Assembly (NCBI RefSeq): GCF_000233715.2
Contig: NC_021184.1
Location: forward strand, 372,001 to 436,000
Direction of reading: 5' to 3'
Source of the DNA: Desulfoscipio gibsoniae DSM 7213
GTDB taxonomy: Bacteria > Bacillota > Desulfotomaculia > Desulfotomaculales > Desulfallaceae
Length of the DNA: 64,000 nucleotides
The notes under the pieces were generated by a model. It made no database searches and was not told where the DNA came from. It was given only the letters and a program-made list of their open reading frames with translations. Both the position numbers and the translations under genes were made by a program. Numbering within the stretch: position 1 is the stretch's first letter; each line of letters starts with the position of its first letter. Shown here piece after piece: positions 1 to 9,110 of the stretch.

Positions 1-1979
1 GCTCGGTTGATCATAGGCTGCATGGTGTTAGTACCACCGACATTAACTATGCTGGTGGGGGTCATCAATTCAGCAGCTCGGAAGGCCAGCTCTTTACAGC
101 CTCCGCCGGCTGGTACCAAGCCTACACCCACTTCCACCAGACCCATGTAAGTTTCGCCGGCAGCATTAACTTTGTGGGCATGCAGACAGACTTCGCATCC
201 GCCACCTACCGTCATGCCGTGCGGCGCCGCAATCACAGGTTTTTTGCAGTACTTTAGGCGCATATTGGACTTTTGGAACTCTTCCACCATGATTTCCAGT
301 TCATCGAATTCGTCATCTTCCGCTTCCATCAGTATCAGGAACAGGTTGGCACCCACCGAGAAATGCCGCCCGTAATTACCAATAACCAGTCCTTCGTAAT
401 TTTTTTCCACTTCCTTAACTGAATAGTTAATCATATTAACTATATCATCTCCGATGGAATTGGCCTTGCTGTGGAATTCCAGGCAAACCACACCGTCGCC
501 GATATCAATCAGGCTGGCACCGCTGTTGGATTTAATAACTTTACCTTGCTCTTTAAGGGGGGTCAGTATAATAACCCCTTCGGGAATCCGTTCTTGGGCA
601 AGTTCCTTGTTATTCTGATCGAAATAATAACGGCAGCCGTCCTGTTTTTCATAAAAGCTGGTTCTACCGGAAGCCAGCAGATCCTCCACCACTTTGGGCA
701 CGGTGCCGCCTTCGGCTTTGATACGCTCCGCCACGGACTGAACGCCCAGAGCATCCCAAACTTCGAAGGGACCCATATCCCAGTTGAAGCCCCAGCGCAT
801 GGCGTCATCTATGGATTGAATGTTGTCCGCAATTTCGCCCAGCAGGTTGGCGGCGTAGACGATGGTATCCCTTAGCACGGTCCAGGCAAACTGAGCACCC
901 TTGTCTTTGCCGATTAGCAGTGCTTTCATCTGTTTGGCGGGCTTGCCGGCTTGCCTGGCGGCTTCCAGGGAAGCAAACCCGGGCTTTTGCTTGGGACGGT
1001 ATTCCATGGTGTTGTGGTCCAGCACCAAAACTTCGCGGTCTTTTTCAGTTTTAACCTTTTTATAGAAACCTTGTTTGTTCTTATCACCCAGCCATTTATT
1101 TTTCAGCATTTTTTGTACAAATGCGGGAGTTTCCAGCATGGCTTTTTCCTTGGGGTCGGTGGACATGTCATAAATGTTTTGCGACACGTGCACCATAATA
1201 TCAAGACCCACCATGTCCAGGGTACGGAATGATGCGCTCTTGGGCCGGCCAAGCACGCGGCCGGTCAGTGCGTCCACTTCTTCAACGGACAGGCCGAAAT
1301 CAAGCATGGATTTAATGGTGGCACACATACCATATACGCCGATACGGTTGGCGATAAAGTTAGGGGTGTCTTTGCAAATGACTACACCCTTGCCCAGTAC
1401 CTTTTCGCCAAAGTCCTGCATAAACTTCACGACTTCAGGCAGGGTTTCGCTGCAGGGAATCAGTTCCAGCAGTTTCATGTAGCGGGGTGGGTTGAAAAAG
1501 TGGGCACCCAGGAAATGCTGCTTGAAACCTTTGGACAACCCTTTGCACATTTGATTAATGGATATACCGGAGGTATTGGAAGCAACAATGGTTTCTGGTT
1601 TGACAATGGATGCCACTTTTTTTAACAGCTTTTGTTTAATGTCCAGCCGTTCAACGACCACTTCAATAACCCAGTCGCACTCGGCCAGTACATCCATGTT
1701 ATCTTCAAAGTTGCCGGGAGTTAACAGAGCCGCATTTTCAGGTACGTAAAACGGTGCCGGTTTAGCTTTGAGCAAGGCGGCGATGGAATTGGCGGCCAGC
1801 CTGTTCCGTACCTGCGGGCTATCCAGTGTGAACCCATTTTTTTCCTCATCAGGAGTCAGCTGTTTGGGAACAATGTCCAGCAGGTAAGTGGGAATGCCCA
1901 CATTGGCCAGGTGCGCGGCAATGGTTGCGCCCATAACGCCGGCCCCCAGAACTGCTGCCTTGCTGATGCTGCACTTCAT
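1..1979 (-). CDS. 3-hydroxyacyl-CoA dehydrogenase / enoyl-CoA hydratase fusion, 3' end outside the window
   Basis: Bifunctional beta-oxidation enzyme: the N-terminal half oxidises 3-hydroxyacyl-CoA with NAD, the C-terminal half is a crotonase that hydrates enoyl-CoA. The reverse-strand frame is open from the ATG at 1979 to the window edge (about 660 codons). It opens with an NAD-binding motif GAGVMGATIAAHLA, followed by the dehydrogenase signature around NTSGISINQ and FFNPPRYMKLLE. The hydratase part begins near residue 470 and contains GMTVGGGCEVCLHA. A strong AAAGGAGG lies 9 bases before the start. Order dehydrogenase-then-hydratase is the reverse of E. coli FadB but common in Firmicutes and actinobacteria. 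A FadR-like palindrome lies about 90 bases upstream. The stop codon is not in the window. Confidence 0.93.
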   Translation of the reverse strand, partial: MKCSISKAAVLGAGVMGATIAAHLANVGIPTYLLDIVPKQLTPDEEKNGFTLDSPQVRNRLAANSIAALLKAKPAPFYVPENAALLTPGNFEDNMDVLAECDWVIEVVVERLDIKQKLLKKVASIVKPETIVASNTSGISINQMCKGLSKGFKQHFLGAHFFNPPRYMKLLELIPCSETLPEVVKFMQDFGEKVLGKGVVICKDTPNFIANRIGVYGMCATIKSMLDFGLSVEEVDALTGRVLGRPKSASFRTLDMVGLDIMVHVSQNIYDMSTDPKEKAMLETPAFVQKMLKNKWLGDKNKQGFYKKVKTEKDREVLVLDHNTMEYRPKQKPGFASLEAARQAGKPAKQMKALLIGKDKGAQFAWTVLRDTIVYAANLLGEIADNIQSIDDAMRWGFNWDMGPFEVWDALGVQSVAERIKAEGGTVPKVVEDLLASGRTSFYEKQDGCRYYFDQNNKELAQERIPEGVIILTPLKEQGKVIKSNSGASLIDIGDGVVCLEFHSKANSIGDDIVNMINYSVKEVEKNYEGLVIGNYGRHFSVGANLFLILMEAEDDEFDELEIMVEEFQKSNMRLKYCKKPVIAAPHGMTVGGGCEVCLHAHKVNAAGETYMGLVEVGVGLVPAGGGCKELAFRAAELMTPTSIVNVGGTNTMQPMINR

Positions 1980-2071
1980 CTTCGGCGTTCCTCCTTTTAC
2001 TGTCCATAGTTGTTTATTGAACCCGTACGGTGGTGTGGGTTTTAAATTGCCAAAAAGGTTAAAAGTATTTA

Positions 2072-2089
2072 TGACTGAATGTTCAGTCA
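2072..2089. promoter_or_regulatory. FadR-like operator palindrome
   Basis: TGACTGAATGTTCAGTCA is an 8+8 bp perfect inverted repeat with a 2 bp centre. It resembles the Bacillus TetR-family FadR box (TGAATGA-n-TA-n-TCATTCA), which controls beta-oxidation genes, and it lies about 90 bp upstream of the hydroxyacyl-CoA dehydrogenase start. Assignment to FadR is by similarity only. Confidence 0.55.
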
Positions 2090-2464
2090 GTATTGTAGTA
2101 ATAGGATATTTCATTTTTATCTAAAAAGCAACAGTTCGGGCTGGCTCCAAATAACCTCTCAACATGGCTGAACTACCATTCATTATTGTAAAACCACCAT
2201 TCGCAGCCTGAATGCGACAATTCGCGGAAATGATATAGAAACTTTTGGCTGGTTGTTGAAAGTGGATAATATAGTATGAGCAATGGGGATCCGGCATTGT
2301 TGGCTGCAATGCTAAAAGCTGTGAGCAGTTAAAAGTTATATTATGAAACTGGGACGGTCCGGCAGGTTTTGCCAGTTAATTGGCGAAAATAAGAATAATG
2401 TTGAATTACAGATGCTCCGGTTTGCTTAACAATAGCTGTAAAATACGCAAGAGGAATGAGGAGA
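2090..2464. other. intergenic region between divergent genes
   Basis: About 375 bases separating the divergent fatty-acid gene and the LysE-type exporter. Frames are short and show no recognisable protein. I see no clear structured RNA; the only site I can support is the palindrome just before it. Confidence 0.5.
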
Positions 2465-3124
2465 ATGAATTTAGAAACGATTTTTGTGACGGCCCTTGTG
2501 GTTGGCTTTTCAGGCGCTATCATGCCGGGACCGCTGCTGACGGTGACCATTGGGGAATCCATCCGGCGTGGTTTTATAGCCGGTCCCCTTTTAATGGTTG
2601 GGCACGCCCTGTTGGAAATTTTGCTGGTGCTGTTGTTGGTCTGGGGAGTGGCGGATTTATTGCTGGAGAAACAGGTGCAAACTGTGATTGCGGTGGTAGG
2701 GGGATCGTTTCTAATCTACATGGGCTGGACCATGTACCGGGATGCCCGGCGGGGCAGGGTTTCGTTGCAGCTGGCCTCGGATGATGAGGATGCCGCCGGT
2801 GAGCGGGTGGGCAACGGACGGTTCAGGCTGCACCCGGTACCGGCGGGCGTTTTAGTGAGTTTATCCAACCCTTACTGGAGCCTTTGGTGGGCTACGGTAG
2901 GGCTGGTTTATATCACTACTTCCATGGCGCAGGGAACAGCCGGGCTGCTGGCTTTTATGAGCGGGCACCTGCTGTCGGATTTTATCTGGTACGGGCTGGT
3001 ATCGGGCGCGGTAGCCGGCGGGCGCCGGTTTTTGAACCAGCAGCTCTATCGCGGTGTGATAGCGTTTTGTGGTGCTTTTCTGGCCGGGCTGGGCGGTTAT
3101 TTTGTATACCGGGGCCTGCTTTAA
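2465..3124 (+). CDS. LysE/RhtB-family amino-acid exporter
   Basis: Inner-membrane exporter of the LysE superfamily (219 aa, typical length about 200-220). The N-terminus has the family signature: a hydrophobic helix followed by GFSGAIMPGPLLTVTIGES, then further membrane helices and SNPYWSLWWATVG in the middle, which matches the family's second conserved block. The ATG at 2465 is preferred because GAGGA (2451-2455) sits 9 bases upstream; an in-frame ATG at 2456 has poor spacing. It stands alone between the fatty-acid gene and the AmmeMemoRadiSam locus. The substrate cannot be read from sequence. Confidence 0.85.
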   Translation: MNLETIFVTALVVGFSGAIMPGPLLTVTIGESIRRGFIAGPLLMVGHALLEILLVLLLVWGVADLLLEKQVQTVIAVVGGSFLIYMGWTMYRDARRGRVSLQLASDDEDAAGERVGNGRFRLHPVPAGVLVSLSNPYWSLWWATVGLVYITTSMAQGTAGLLAFMSGHLLSDFIWYGLVSGAVAGGRRFLNQQLYRGVIAFCGAFLAGLGGYFVYRGLL

Positions 3125-3202
3125 AGCACAATATGGCATATGCCGGATTTTTATGAAAGGAGCTGATTACCCGTAACGGCCGGACGTTATTGGGGGATGC
3201 CT

Positions 3203-4612
3203 ATGTCCATAGTATTTTGTGGTATTTGTCCCCACCCTCCCGTGATGGTGCCCGAGGTGGGGCGTGGTCAGGATGAGGAAGTGGCCAGCACTAAAAAAGC
3301 CATGCTGGAATTAGGCCGGCGATTAAATGAAAGCGGTGCCCAAACTTTGGTGATGATTACCCCGCACGGCACTGTTTTCAGCGATGGTATTGGTATCAGC
3401 GCGGTAAAAGAGCTTCAAGGCAGCCTGAGCCAGTTCGGCGCTGCCGGGGTGCGCTTTACGCTGCCCAATGATTTGCAATTGGTGCATAAGATAAAGGAAA
3501 TGGCCGGTTTGCAGGGCATTACCACTGCGGGTATAGATAATGCCCTGGCCGCTCGCTTTGGCGTATCCACCGAGCTGGACCACGGTATTACAGCGCCGCT
3601 GTATTTCATCCGGGAAGCTGGTGTGAGTATGCCTTTGGTGCATGTGTCCATGGGCCTGCTGCCCTTCCACGAGCTTTACTCCTTCGGGGTGGCTGTGCGG
3701 GATGCCGCCGCGGCATTAGATAAAAAAGTAGCTGTGCTGGCCAGCTCGGATCTTTCCCACCGGCTGACCCCGGACGCACCGGCCGGTTATCACCCATCCG
3801 GGAAGGATTTTGACTTGCAATTGGTGGAGTTGGTTGGTGCGGCGGATGTGGAGGGTATCTGCGGGATTGATGCGGACCTGGTGGAAAAGGCCGGGGAATG
3901 CGGGCTGAGGTCCATCATTATGATGTTGGGCGCACTGGACGGGGTGGAAATAAACAGCGAGGTGTTGTCCTACGAAGGGCCCTTCGGGGTGGGCTATATG
4001 GTAGCTGCGCTGGTGCCTGGTGTGCGGAATGATAAGCGCCGGTGGCAGGAAAAATTGCGTCACGGGGCACTGGTCCGGGCAAGTCAGAGGAGATCGGCTG
4101 AAAGTTACCCTGTGCAGCTTGCCCGGGCGGTGCTGGAGCACTATTACGGCGGGTCAAAGGATAAACCTTATGAGACTTCCGGGGTGCCGGATGAATTTGC
4201 CAACCGCCGGGCGGGGGTGTTTGTATCACTGAAAAAACACGGCCACCTGAGAGGTTGTATCGGCACCATTGCTCCAACATATAATAATATAACCGAAGAA
4301 ATTGCCGAGAACGCCATTAGCGCCGCCACCCGGGACCCCCGCTTTAATCCGGTTGAGCCGGAAGAACTACCGGAACTTGATATTTCGGTGGATATTTTAA
4401 CCGACCCGGAGCCTGTACAGAGTATGGATGAGCTGGATCCCCATCGGTATGGGGTTATTGTCTCCGCAGGCAGCAGGCGGGGACTGCTGCTGCCTGATTT
4501 AGAGGGCATTGACACCGTGGAGGAGCAGGTGGCCATCGCCAGGCAAAAAGCGGGCATTAGCCCGGGAGAAAAAATACGCTTGGAACGTTTTAAGGTGGTC
4601 AGGTACCGGTAG
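3203..4612 (+). CDS. AmmeMemoRadiSam system proteins B and A fused (MEMO1-like + AMMECR1)
   Basis: Two-domain protein of about 470 aa. Residues 1-270 form a MEMO1/LigB-like domain related to class III extradiol dioxygenases, with conserved histidines in CPHPPVMVPEVG, ITPHGTVFSDG and ELDHGITAPLYF and a SSDLSHRL motif. Residues about 290-470 are an AMMECR1 domain, with FVSLKKHGHLRGCIGT and an ISVDILTDPEPV segment. The radical SAM partner follows at once, so this is the known three-part AmmeMemoRadiSam locus, here with A and B in one chain. The biochemical role of the bacterial set is not established; human MEMO1 and AMMECR1 are only distant guides. An in-frame ATG 6 bases earlier (3197) is possible; GGGGG spacing favours 3203. 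Confidence 0.9.
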   Translation: MSIVFCGICPHPPVMVPEVGRGQDEEVASTKKAMLELGRRLNESGAQTLVMITPHGTVFSDGIGISAVKELQGSLSQFGAAGVRFTLPNDLQLVHKIKEMAGLQGITTAGIDNALAARFGVSTELDHGITAPLYFIREAGVSMPLVHVSMGLLPFHELYSFGVAVRDAAAALDKKVAVLASSDLSHRLTPDAPAGYHPSGKDFDLQLVELVGAADVEGICGIDADLVEKAGECGLRSIIMMLGALDGVEINSEVLSYEGPFGVGYMVAALVPGVRNDKRRWQEKLRHGALVRASQRRSAESYPVQLARAVLEHYYGGSKDKPYETSGVPDEFANRRAGVFVSLKKHGHLRGCIGTIAPTYNNITEEIAENAISAATRDPRFNPVEPEELPELDISVDILTDPEPVQSMDELDPHRYGVIVSAGSRRGLLLPDLEGIDTVEEQVAIARQKAGISPGEKIRLERFKVVRYR

Positions 4613-4663
4613 CTTAAGGTAAGGGTACATTACATGCATTATATATGGTAAGGAGTTGGTCGG

Positions 4664-5665
4664 TTGAGGCGCGAGGTCATGTTTTATACCAAAGGACCTG
4701 AGGAACAGGTTAACTGCCAGGTATGCCCCCGGCTGTGTAATATTCCCCCGGGCAAGCGGGGATTTTGCCGGGTGAGGGAAAATATGGGTGGTATTCTTTA
4801 TGCTACCAATTACGCTGAGTGCTCCTCATATGCCCTTGATCCTATTGAAAAGAAGCCCCTTTACCACTTTTACCCGGGTAAATTGATATTTTCTCTGGGC
4901 ACTGTGGGCTGCAATCTGCGCTGTGGTTTCTGCCAGAACTGGCAAATTGCCCAGGAAACTCCCAGTACCACCCGCATAAGCCCGGAACAGGCGGTGGAAT
5001 TGGCACTGGAGCAAAAAAAGCGCGGTTACCCCTGTGTGGGCCTGGCCTATACCTACTCGGAGCCTTTCATGTGGTATGAATATGTGTACGACACCGCCAA
5101 GCTTGCCCGGGATGCCGGCCTGAAAAATGTACTGGTAACCAACGGTTATGTCAACGAACAGCCGCTGCGGGAACTGCTTCCCTATATCGATGCTATGAAC
5201 ATTGATGTTAAGGCTTTTACCGATGATTTTTATCGCTCTACTTGTGCAGGCCGGCTGGATCCTGTTTTGCGTACTGTAGAGGTTGCCCACGGGCACTGTC
5301 ATATAGAAATAACCACTTTATTGATAACCGGTTTAAACGACAACCAGGAGGAAATCAGCAGTCTGGTGGACTGGTTGGCCGGTGTGGATCCGGATATGCC
5401 TCTGCATTTTTCTCGTTACTTTCCCAACTACAAGCTGGATTTGCCACCCACCCCGGAGGAAACTTTAATGCGGGCCAGGGACCTGGCCCGGCAAAAACTG
5501 CACTATGTTTATATCGGCAATGCACCTCAGCTGAAATCTTCCAGCACAACCTGCCCGGGCTGCGGTACAGTGCTTATCGACCGGGAGGGATATCGAACGC
5601 AGGTGGGAGAAATATCAGATGGCACTTGCCCCGGGTGTGGGAAAAGAATATCATTGGTAACGTAA
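4664..5665 (+). CDS. AmmeMemoRadiSam system radical SAM enzyme
   Basis: Radical SAM protein of 333 aa in the pyruvate-formate-lyase-activase-like group. The [4Fe-4S] motif C-x3-C-x2-C is seen as GCNLRCGFCQNW near residue 83. An extra N-terminal cysteine set lies at about residues 18-37 (CQVCPRLC and a later CRV), and two C-x2-C pairs near the C-terminus (CPGCGT, CPGCGK) look like a zinc ribbon. The start is a TTG with AAGGAG 8 bases upstream (4650-4655). It lies 51 bases downstream of the fused A/B gene and is probably cotranscribed. By family analogy it may generate a radical on, or modify, an unknown partner; the substrate is not known. Confidence 0.9.
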   Translation: MRREVMFYTKGPEEQVNCQVCPRLCNIPPGKRGFCRVRENMGGILYATNYAECSSYALDPIEKKPLYHFYPGKLIFSLGTVGCNLRCGFCQNWQIAQETPSTTRISPEQAVELALEQKKRGYPCVGLAYTYSEPFMWYEYVYDTAKLARDAGLKNVLVTNGYVNEQPLRELLPYIDAMNIDVKAFTDDFYRSTCAGRLDPVLRTVEVAHGHCHIEITTLLITGLNDNQEEISSLVDWLAGVDPDMPLHFSRYFPNYKLDLPPTPEETLMRARDLARQKLHYVYIGNAPQLKSSSTTCPGCGTVLIDREGYRTQVGEISDGTCPGCGKRISLVT

Positions 5666-5844
5666 ACTTATAACGTAGAAAGTTGATCTAAGATATAATG
5701 ATAAAATGTTTGCAATCGCCTTCCCGCAAAAGTTATTAAATTAGATGTAACTATTGGGGGTTCAGCTATTAGGTAGTTGAACAAATCAAGCGTAGTGGTT
5801 ATATCGGTTTATAATAGTTTTTGCAGTGAAAGGAACGGTGCCTT

Positions 5845-6597
5845 ATGCTTTTGCAAGAGCAGGTGGCCACACTGGCCGACATGTTGCTGAACAGTAAAAA
5901 AACAGTGGTACTGACCGGTGCCGGGATATCCACTGAGAGCGGCATTCCTGATTTTCGTAGCCCGGGCGGTCTGTGGTCCAAGGTCGACCCGATGTACGCA
6001 TTCTCGGCCGAAACCTTTACTCACCGGCCTGAGGCCTTTTACCAGGCCGGCCTGCCCCATTTGGCCTCCATTAAATCAGCCCGTCCCAACCGGGCCCATG
6101 AAGTGCTGGCTGAACTGGAAAAAGCAAGTTTGCTGGCCGGCGTGGTCACTCAAAACGTGGACAGCCTGCACCAGCGTGCCGGCTCAACAAAAGTATGGGA
6201 AGTGCACGGGCACCTGCGTTCAGCAACATGTATGCAGTGTGGCGGGCAAATAGTTTGGGACCACTTAATGGATAAAGTGATGGCCAGTCAAATACCGCCC
6301 CGCTGCAATGACTGCCAGGGGATTTATAAGCCCGACTGCGTTTTTTTCGGTGATCCCCTGACCCGGGATTTTACTGAGGCCACCAGGGAGGTAGCCACCA
6401 CTGAATTAATGCTGGTCATAGGTTCCAGCCTTGAAGTGGCGCCGGCCAACTACCTGCCCATGATGGCCGGCAGTTTGGCAATAATCAATCTTGATGCCAC
6501 CGTAGCGGACAGTAAGGCCAATCTTATCATCAATCGCCGGGCCGGTGAAACCATGGACTTATTGTGGAATGTACTGCTCAGGCGACACTTGGTTTGA
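5845..6597 (+). CDS. cobB: NAD-dependent protein deacylase (sirtuin)
   Basis: Sir2-family deacylase, 250 aa. It has the NAD-binding GAGISTESGIPDFRSPGGLW block near residue 25, TQNVDSLHQRAGS and the catalytic histidine in EVHGHL. A zinc site is formed by CMQCGG and CNDCQG. The late motif VIGSSLEVAPAN binds NAD. These are all elements needed for activity. It removes acyl groups from lysines using NAD; in bacteria acetyl-CoA synthetases are classic targets, which fits the acyl-CoA gene content of the window. The ATG has AAAGGA about 11 bases upstream. It appears monocistronic. Confidence 0.93.
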   Translation: MLLQEQVATLADMLLNSKKTVVLTGAGISTESGIPDFRSPGGLWSKVDPMYAFSAETFTHRPEAFYQAGLPHLASIKSARPNRAHEVLAELEKASLLAGVVTQNVDSLHQRAGSTKVWEVHGHLRSATCMQCGGQIVWDHLMDKVMASQIPPRCNDCQGIYKPDCVFFGDPLTRDFTEATREVATTELMLVIGSSLEVAPANYLPMMAGSLAIINLDATVADSKANLIINRRAGETMDLLWNVLLRRHLV

Positions 6598-6825
6598 TAT
6601 ATTACACAGTAAATCAGTTGGTTAGCAAAGGTTTGCTGGTGTAGTAAATGTCAAAATCTTGGATATAATAAGGCTGTATACCTGTTTCATTGTAGGTTGT
6701 CAGGATTCTCCCGGCAGGTGACGGCCGCGTAATTTCAAAGTTTGGCAACGGTATGGTAGATGCTGATACCAGCCTGTAAATACTTGGTAAATTTATCAAA
6801 ATGAGCTATCAGGAGAGTTGTTAGA

Positions 6826-9108
6826 TTGGCAAACGCCAGAACAGAGGAAATAAAAAGAATATTGCTGGATCATATACCGGCGGAGGGGCAGATCACCCTA
6901 CCCGAATTGTGGAACCGGGCCGGAAGCTGTCTTGATGAGCTGTCCGGTGCATTGCAATCCCTGGCTACCCGGGGCGAGGTGACAGTGCAGGGCACTCAGG
7001 GCGGTCCACCGGAGCAGGTTATATTGAGTCGCCCCAACGGTGCCGGAGTCCCTGACGGGAAGGAAAAACGGTTGGCCGCCAAAATTATTGCTTCCAACAT
7101 GCCCGTGTTGAAGGCTAAATTGCTGACCCAGGCACAGGAAATGATCAGGGAGTTGCTGGGTGACGGAGTGCCCCGGACGCGGGAGCAACTGGCGGAAATG
7201 CTTCCGGTGGAATTGCCGTCCAGGCTGCCCGGAGGTATGCCTGATGTTGTTATGCGGCCGGATCATACCTTTACACTGCGGGATACTCCGGCGGGGCAGG
7301 CTGAAATGGCCCGGCGGTCTGAGGAGGCGCGGGCCCACAGCCAATGGGTTCGCCGGCAGCGCCAGCAGGTGGATGAATTGCTTGAAGAGTACGAAGTAAT
7401 GACGGGGGAAGAAATCAGCCAATCGTTGGGTGAAAAGCTGCTGCCCGAGGCGGTGTCCCACTTGATTTGCCTGCCCGGCGGCCGTTATGCCCACCCGGAC
7501 AGCGATGCGGCCTGGGACGAGGTGGGGAGGTATTTGTCACGCAGCGAGCCCATCAGCCGCAAGGAATTTGTCCGCATGTTCAAGCGTCATAAGAAACTGG
7601 TGGCCCAAATTAAAAAGGGGCGGGAGGAGCCGCCCTTTGTTATATTGCCCGACGGGCGCGTTACTGTGGATACCCGGCCCGAAGGTGCCGAGGAATTGCG
7701 CCGCCGGGAGATACTGGCTTATGTGCACTATACATTGAAACAAAAGATGGGCGGTCGTTCATTTTTTACCCTGGAGGACTTTGCCCCCCGGGAGCGTAAA
7801 CTGGCCCGGCAGGAGGCGTTGCAGGCCGGCTGTGTGGAAGTGAAATTGGGGCGGCGGGAGCTGTTTTGTGCCCCCATCAAAGCAGACGCGGGCAAAATTG
7901 CCCGGGAGTTAAATGAATTTACCGGGTTGGATTTGCCTGCCCGGGGCGGCCCAACGGTACCGGTGGCTTACCTCATAGATAACTCGTACACTGCCCGGGA
8001 AGTGGGGCGATTGCTGGGTATACATCCCGGCGATGTGGCCGGTTTGCGGGAATTGGGACACCTGAAGGGTTTTCAAATGGAAGGGGTTGTGCGCTACTGG
8101 CGTGTTCCCGCAGATGCTTTGCACCGTTCCCCTAATATGGAAAGACTGCTGCGGCGGGCCGAGAAAATAAAACCGGCCGACGCCGCCAGGATATTGGCCA
8201 TATCCCAGGACCAGATCAAACGGTTGATCCGGGAGGGACACCTGCGCAGCGCGGGTCGTTCGGAGCGGGGCGCGTATCAGCTGCGCCGCGGCGATGTGGA
8301 GGATTTACTGGCCCGCCTCCATGATATTCGGACGGGATGGGGCGAATCACCAGGCCAAAGCCCTGAGCGGCCGGTGCGGCACAAAAAACGGCGCCCCAGG
8401 CGGAGCAAAAGCGAATCTGTTCGGGTACCCGGGCCAATAGTGCTGGATAATTACCAGCAAAAAGCCATTGCAGCATTGATGGATGGCCATTCGGTGCTGG
8501 TGGCGGCACCCACCGGCACTGGAAAAACGCTGATTGCCGAGCGTTTGGTGAACAGTATTTTAGAGCAGGGCCGTGAGGTTGTTTACACATCTCCCATAAA
8601 AGCCCTCTCCAATCAGAAATACCGTGACTTTGCCCGCCAGTACGGCCACTACCAGGTGGGGTTGATTACCGGTGATGTATCCATTAATGAGCGGGCTCAG
8701 CTTTTAGTGATGACCACTGAAATTTTTCGCAACTGGTGCTTTGCCAACCCGGAGTGGATGGATAATATATCTCATGTAATATTTGACGAAGTACATTACC
8801 TTGATGATGTGGAGCGGGGCACGGCCTGGGAGGAGAGTATCATTTTTGCGCCCCCCCATATACGAATACTGGGTCTTTCCGCCACCGTGCCCAATATTCA
8901 TGAAATAGCCCGTTGGATGGAGGAAGTGAGAGGCAGCAAAGTGTTGGTAGTGGAAGAATACCGTCGGGCTGTGCCGCTGGAAATCAACTGGATTTCCCCG
9001 GATAACGAAGTGCTGGATGAAGATGAGGCCCTTGATGAAATTGAAGCGCTGCGCCAGGTGGGCAGCCGCCGCCGGTATTTACATGGTAGCGGTGGGAAGG
9101 GGGATTAA
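6826..9108 (+). CDS. Ski2-like DEAD/DEAH RNA helicase, N-terminal part (first RecA domain)
   Basis: First 760 aa of a Ski2/Mtr4-like helicase. The long N-terminus (about 540 residues) has no motif I can name apart from two MerR/helix-turn-helix-like stretches near residues 380-500. It then has Walker A APTGTGKT at about residues 561-568, motif Ib-like TSPIKALSNQKYRDF, the DEVH box near 654 and motif III LSATVPN. It ends at TAA 9106-9108 just after the REYRRAVPLE-like segment that normally joins the two RecA domains. The second RecA domain is in the next frame from 9111. TTG start with AGGAGAG 8 bases upstream. Either a frameshift, a sequencing error in the G-run at 9099-9103, or a natural two-chain helicase. 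Confidence 0.85.
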   Translation: MANARTEEIKRILLDHIPAEGQITLPELWNRAGSCLDELSGALQSLATRGEVTVQGTQGGPPEQVILSRPNGAGVPDGKEKRLAAKIIASNMPVLKAKLLTQAQEMIRELLGDGVPRTREQLAEMLPVELPSRLPGGMPDVVMRPDHTFTLRDTPAGQAEMARRSEEARAHSQWVRRQRQQVDELLEEYEVMTGEEISQSLGEKLLPEAVSHLICLPGGRYAHPDSDAAWDEVGRYLSRSEPISRKEFVRMFKRHKKLVAQIKKGREEPPFVILPDGRVTVDTRPEGAEELRRREILAYVHYTLKQKMGGRSFFTLEDFAPRERKLARQEALQAGCVEVKLGRRELFCAPIKADAGKIARELNEFTGLDLPARGGPTVPVAYLIDNSYTAREVGRLLGIHPGDVAGLRELGHLKGFQMEGVVRYWRVPADALHRSPNMERLLRRAEKIKPADAARILAISQDQIKRLIREGHLRSAGRSERGAYQLRRGDVEDLLARLHDIRTGWGESPGQSPERPVRHKKRRPRRSKSESVRVPGPIVLDNYQQKAIAALMDGHSVLVAAPTGTGKTLIAERLVNSILEQGREVVYTSPIKALSNQKYRDFARQYGHYQVGLITGDVSINERAQLLVMTTEIFRNWCFANPEWMDNISHVIFDEVHYLDDVERGTAWEESIIFAPPHIRILGLSATVPNIHEIARWMEEVRGSKVLVVEEYRRAVPLEINWISPDNEVLDEDEALDEIEALRQVGSRRRYLHGSGGKGD

Positions 9109-9110
9109 AC

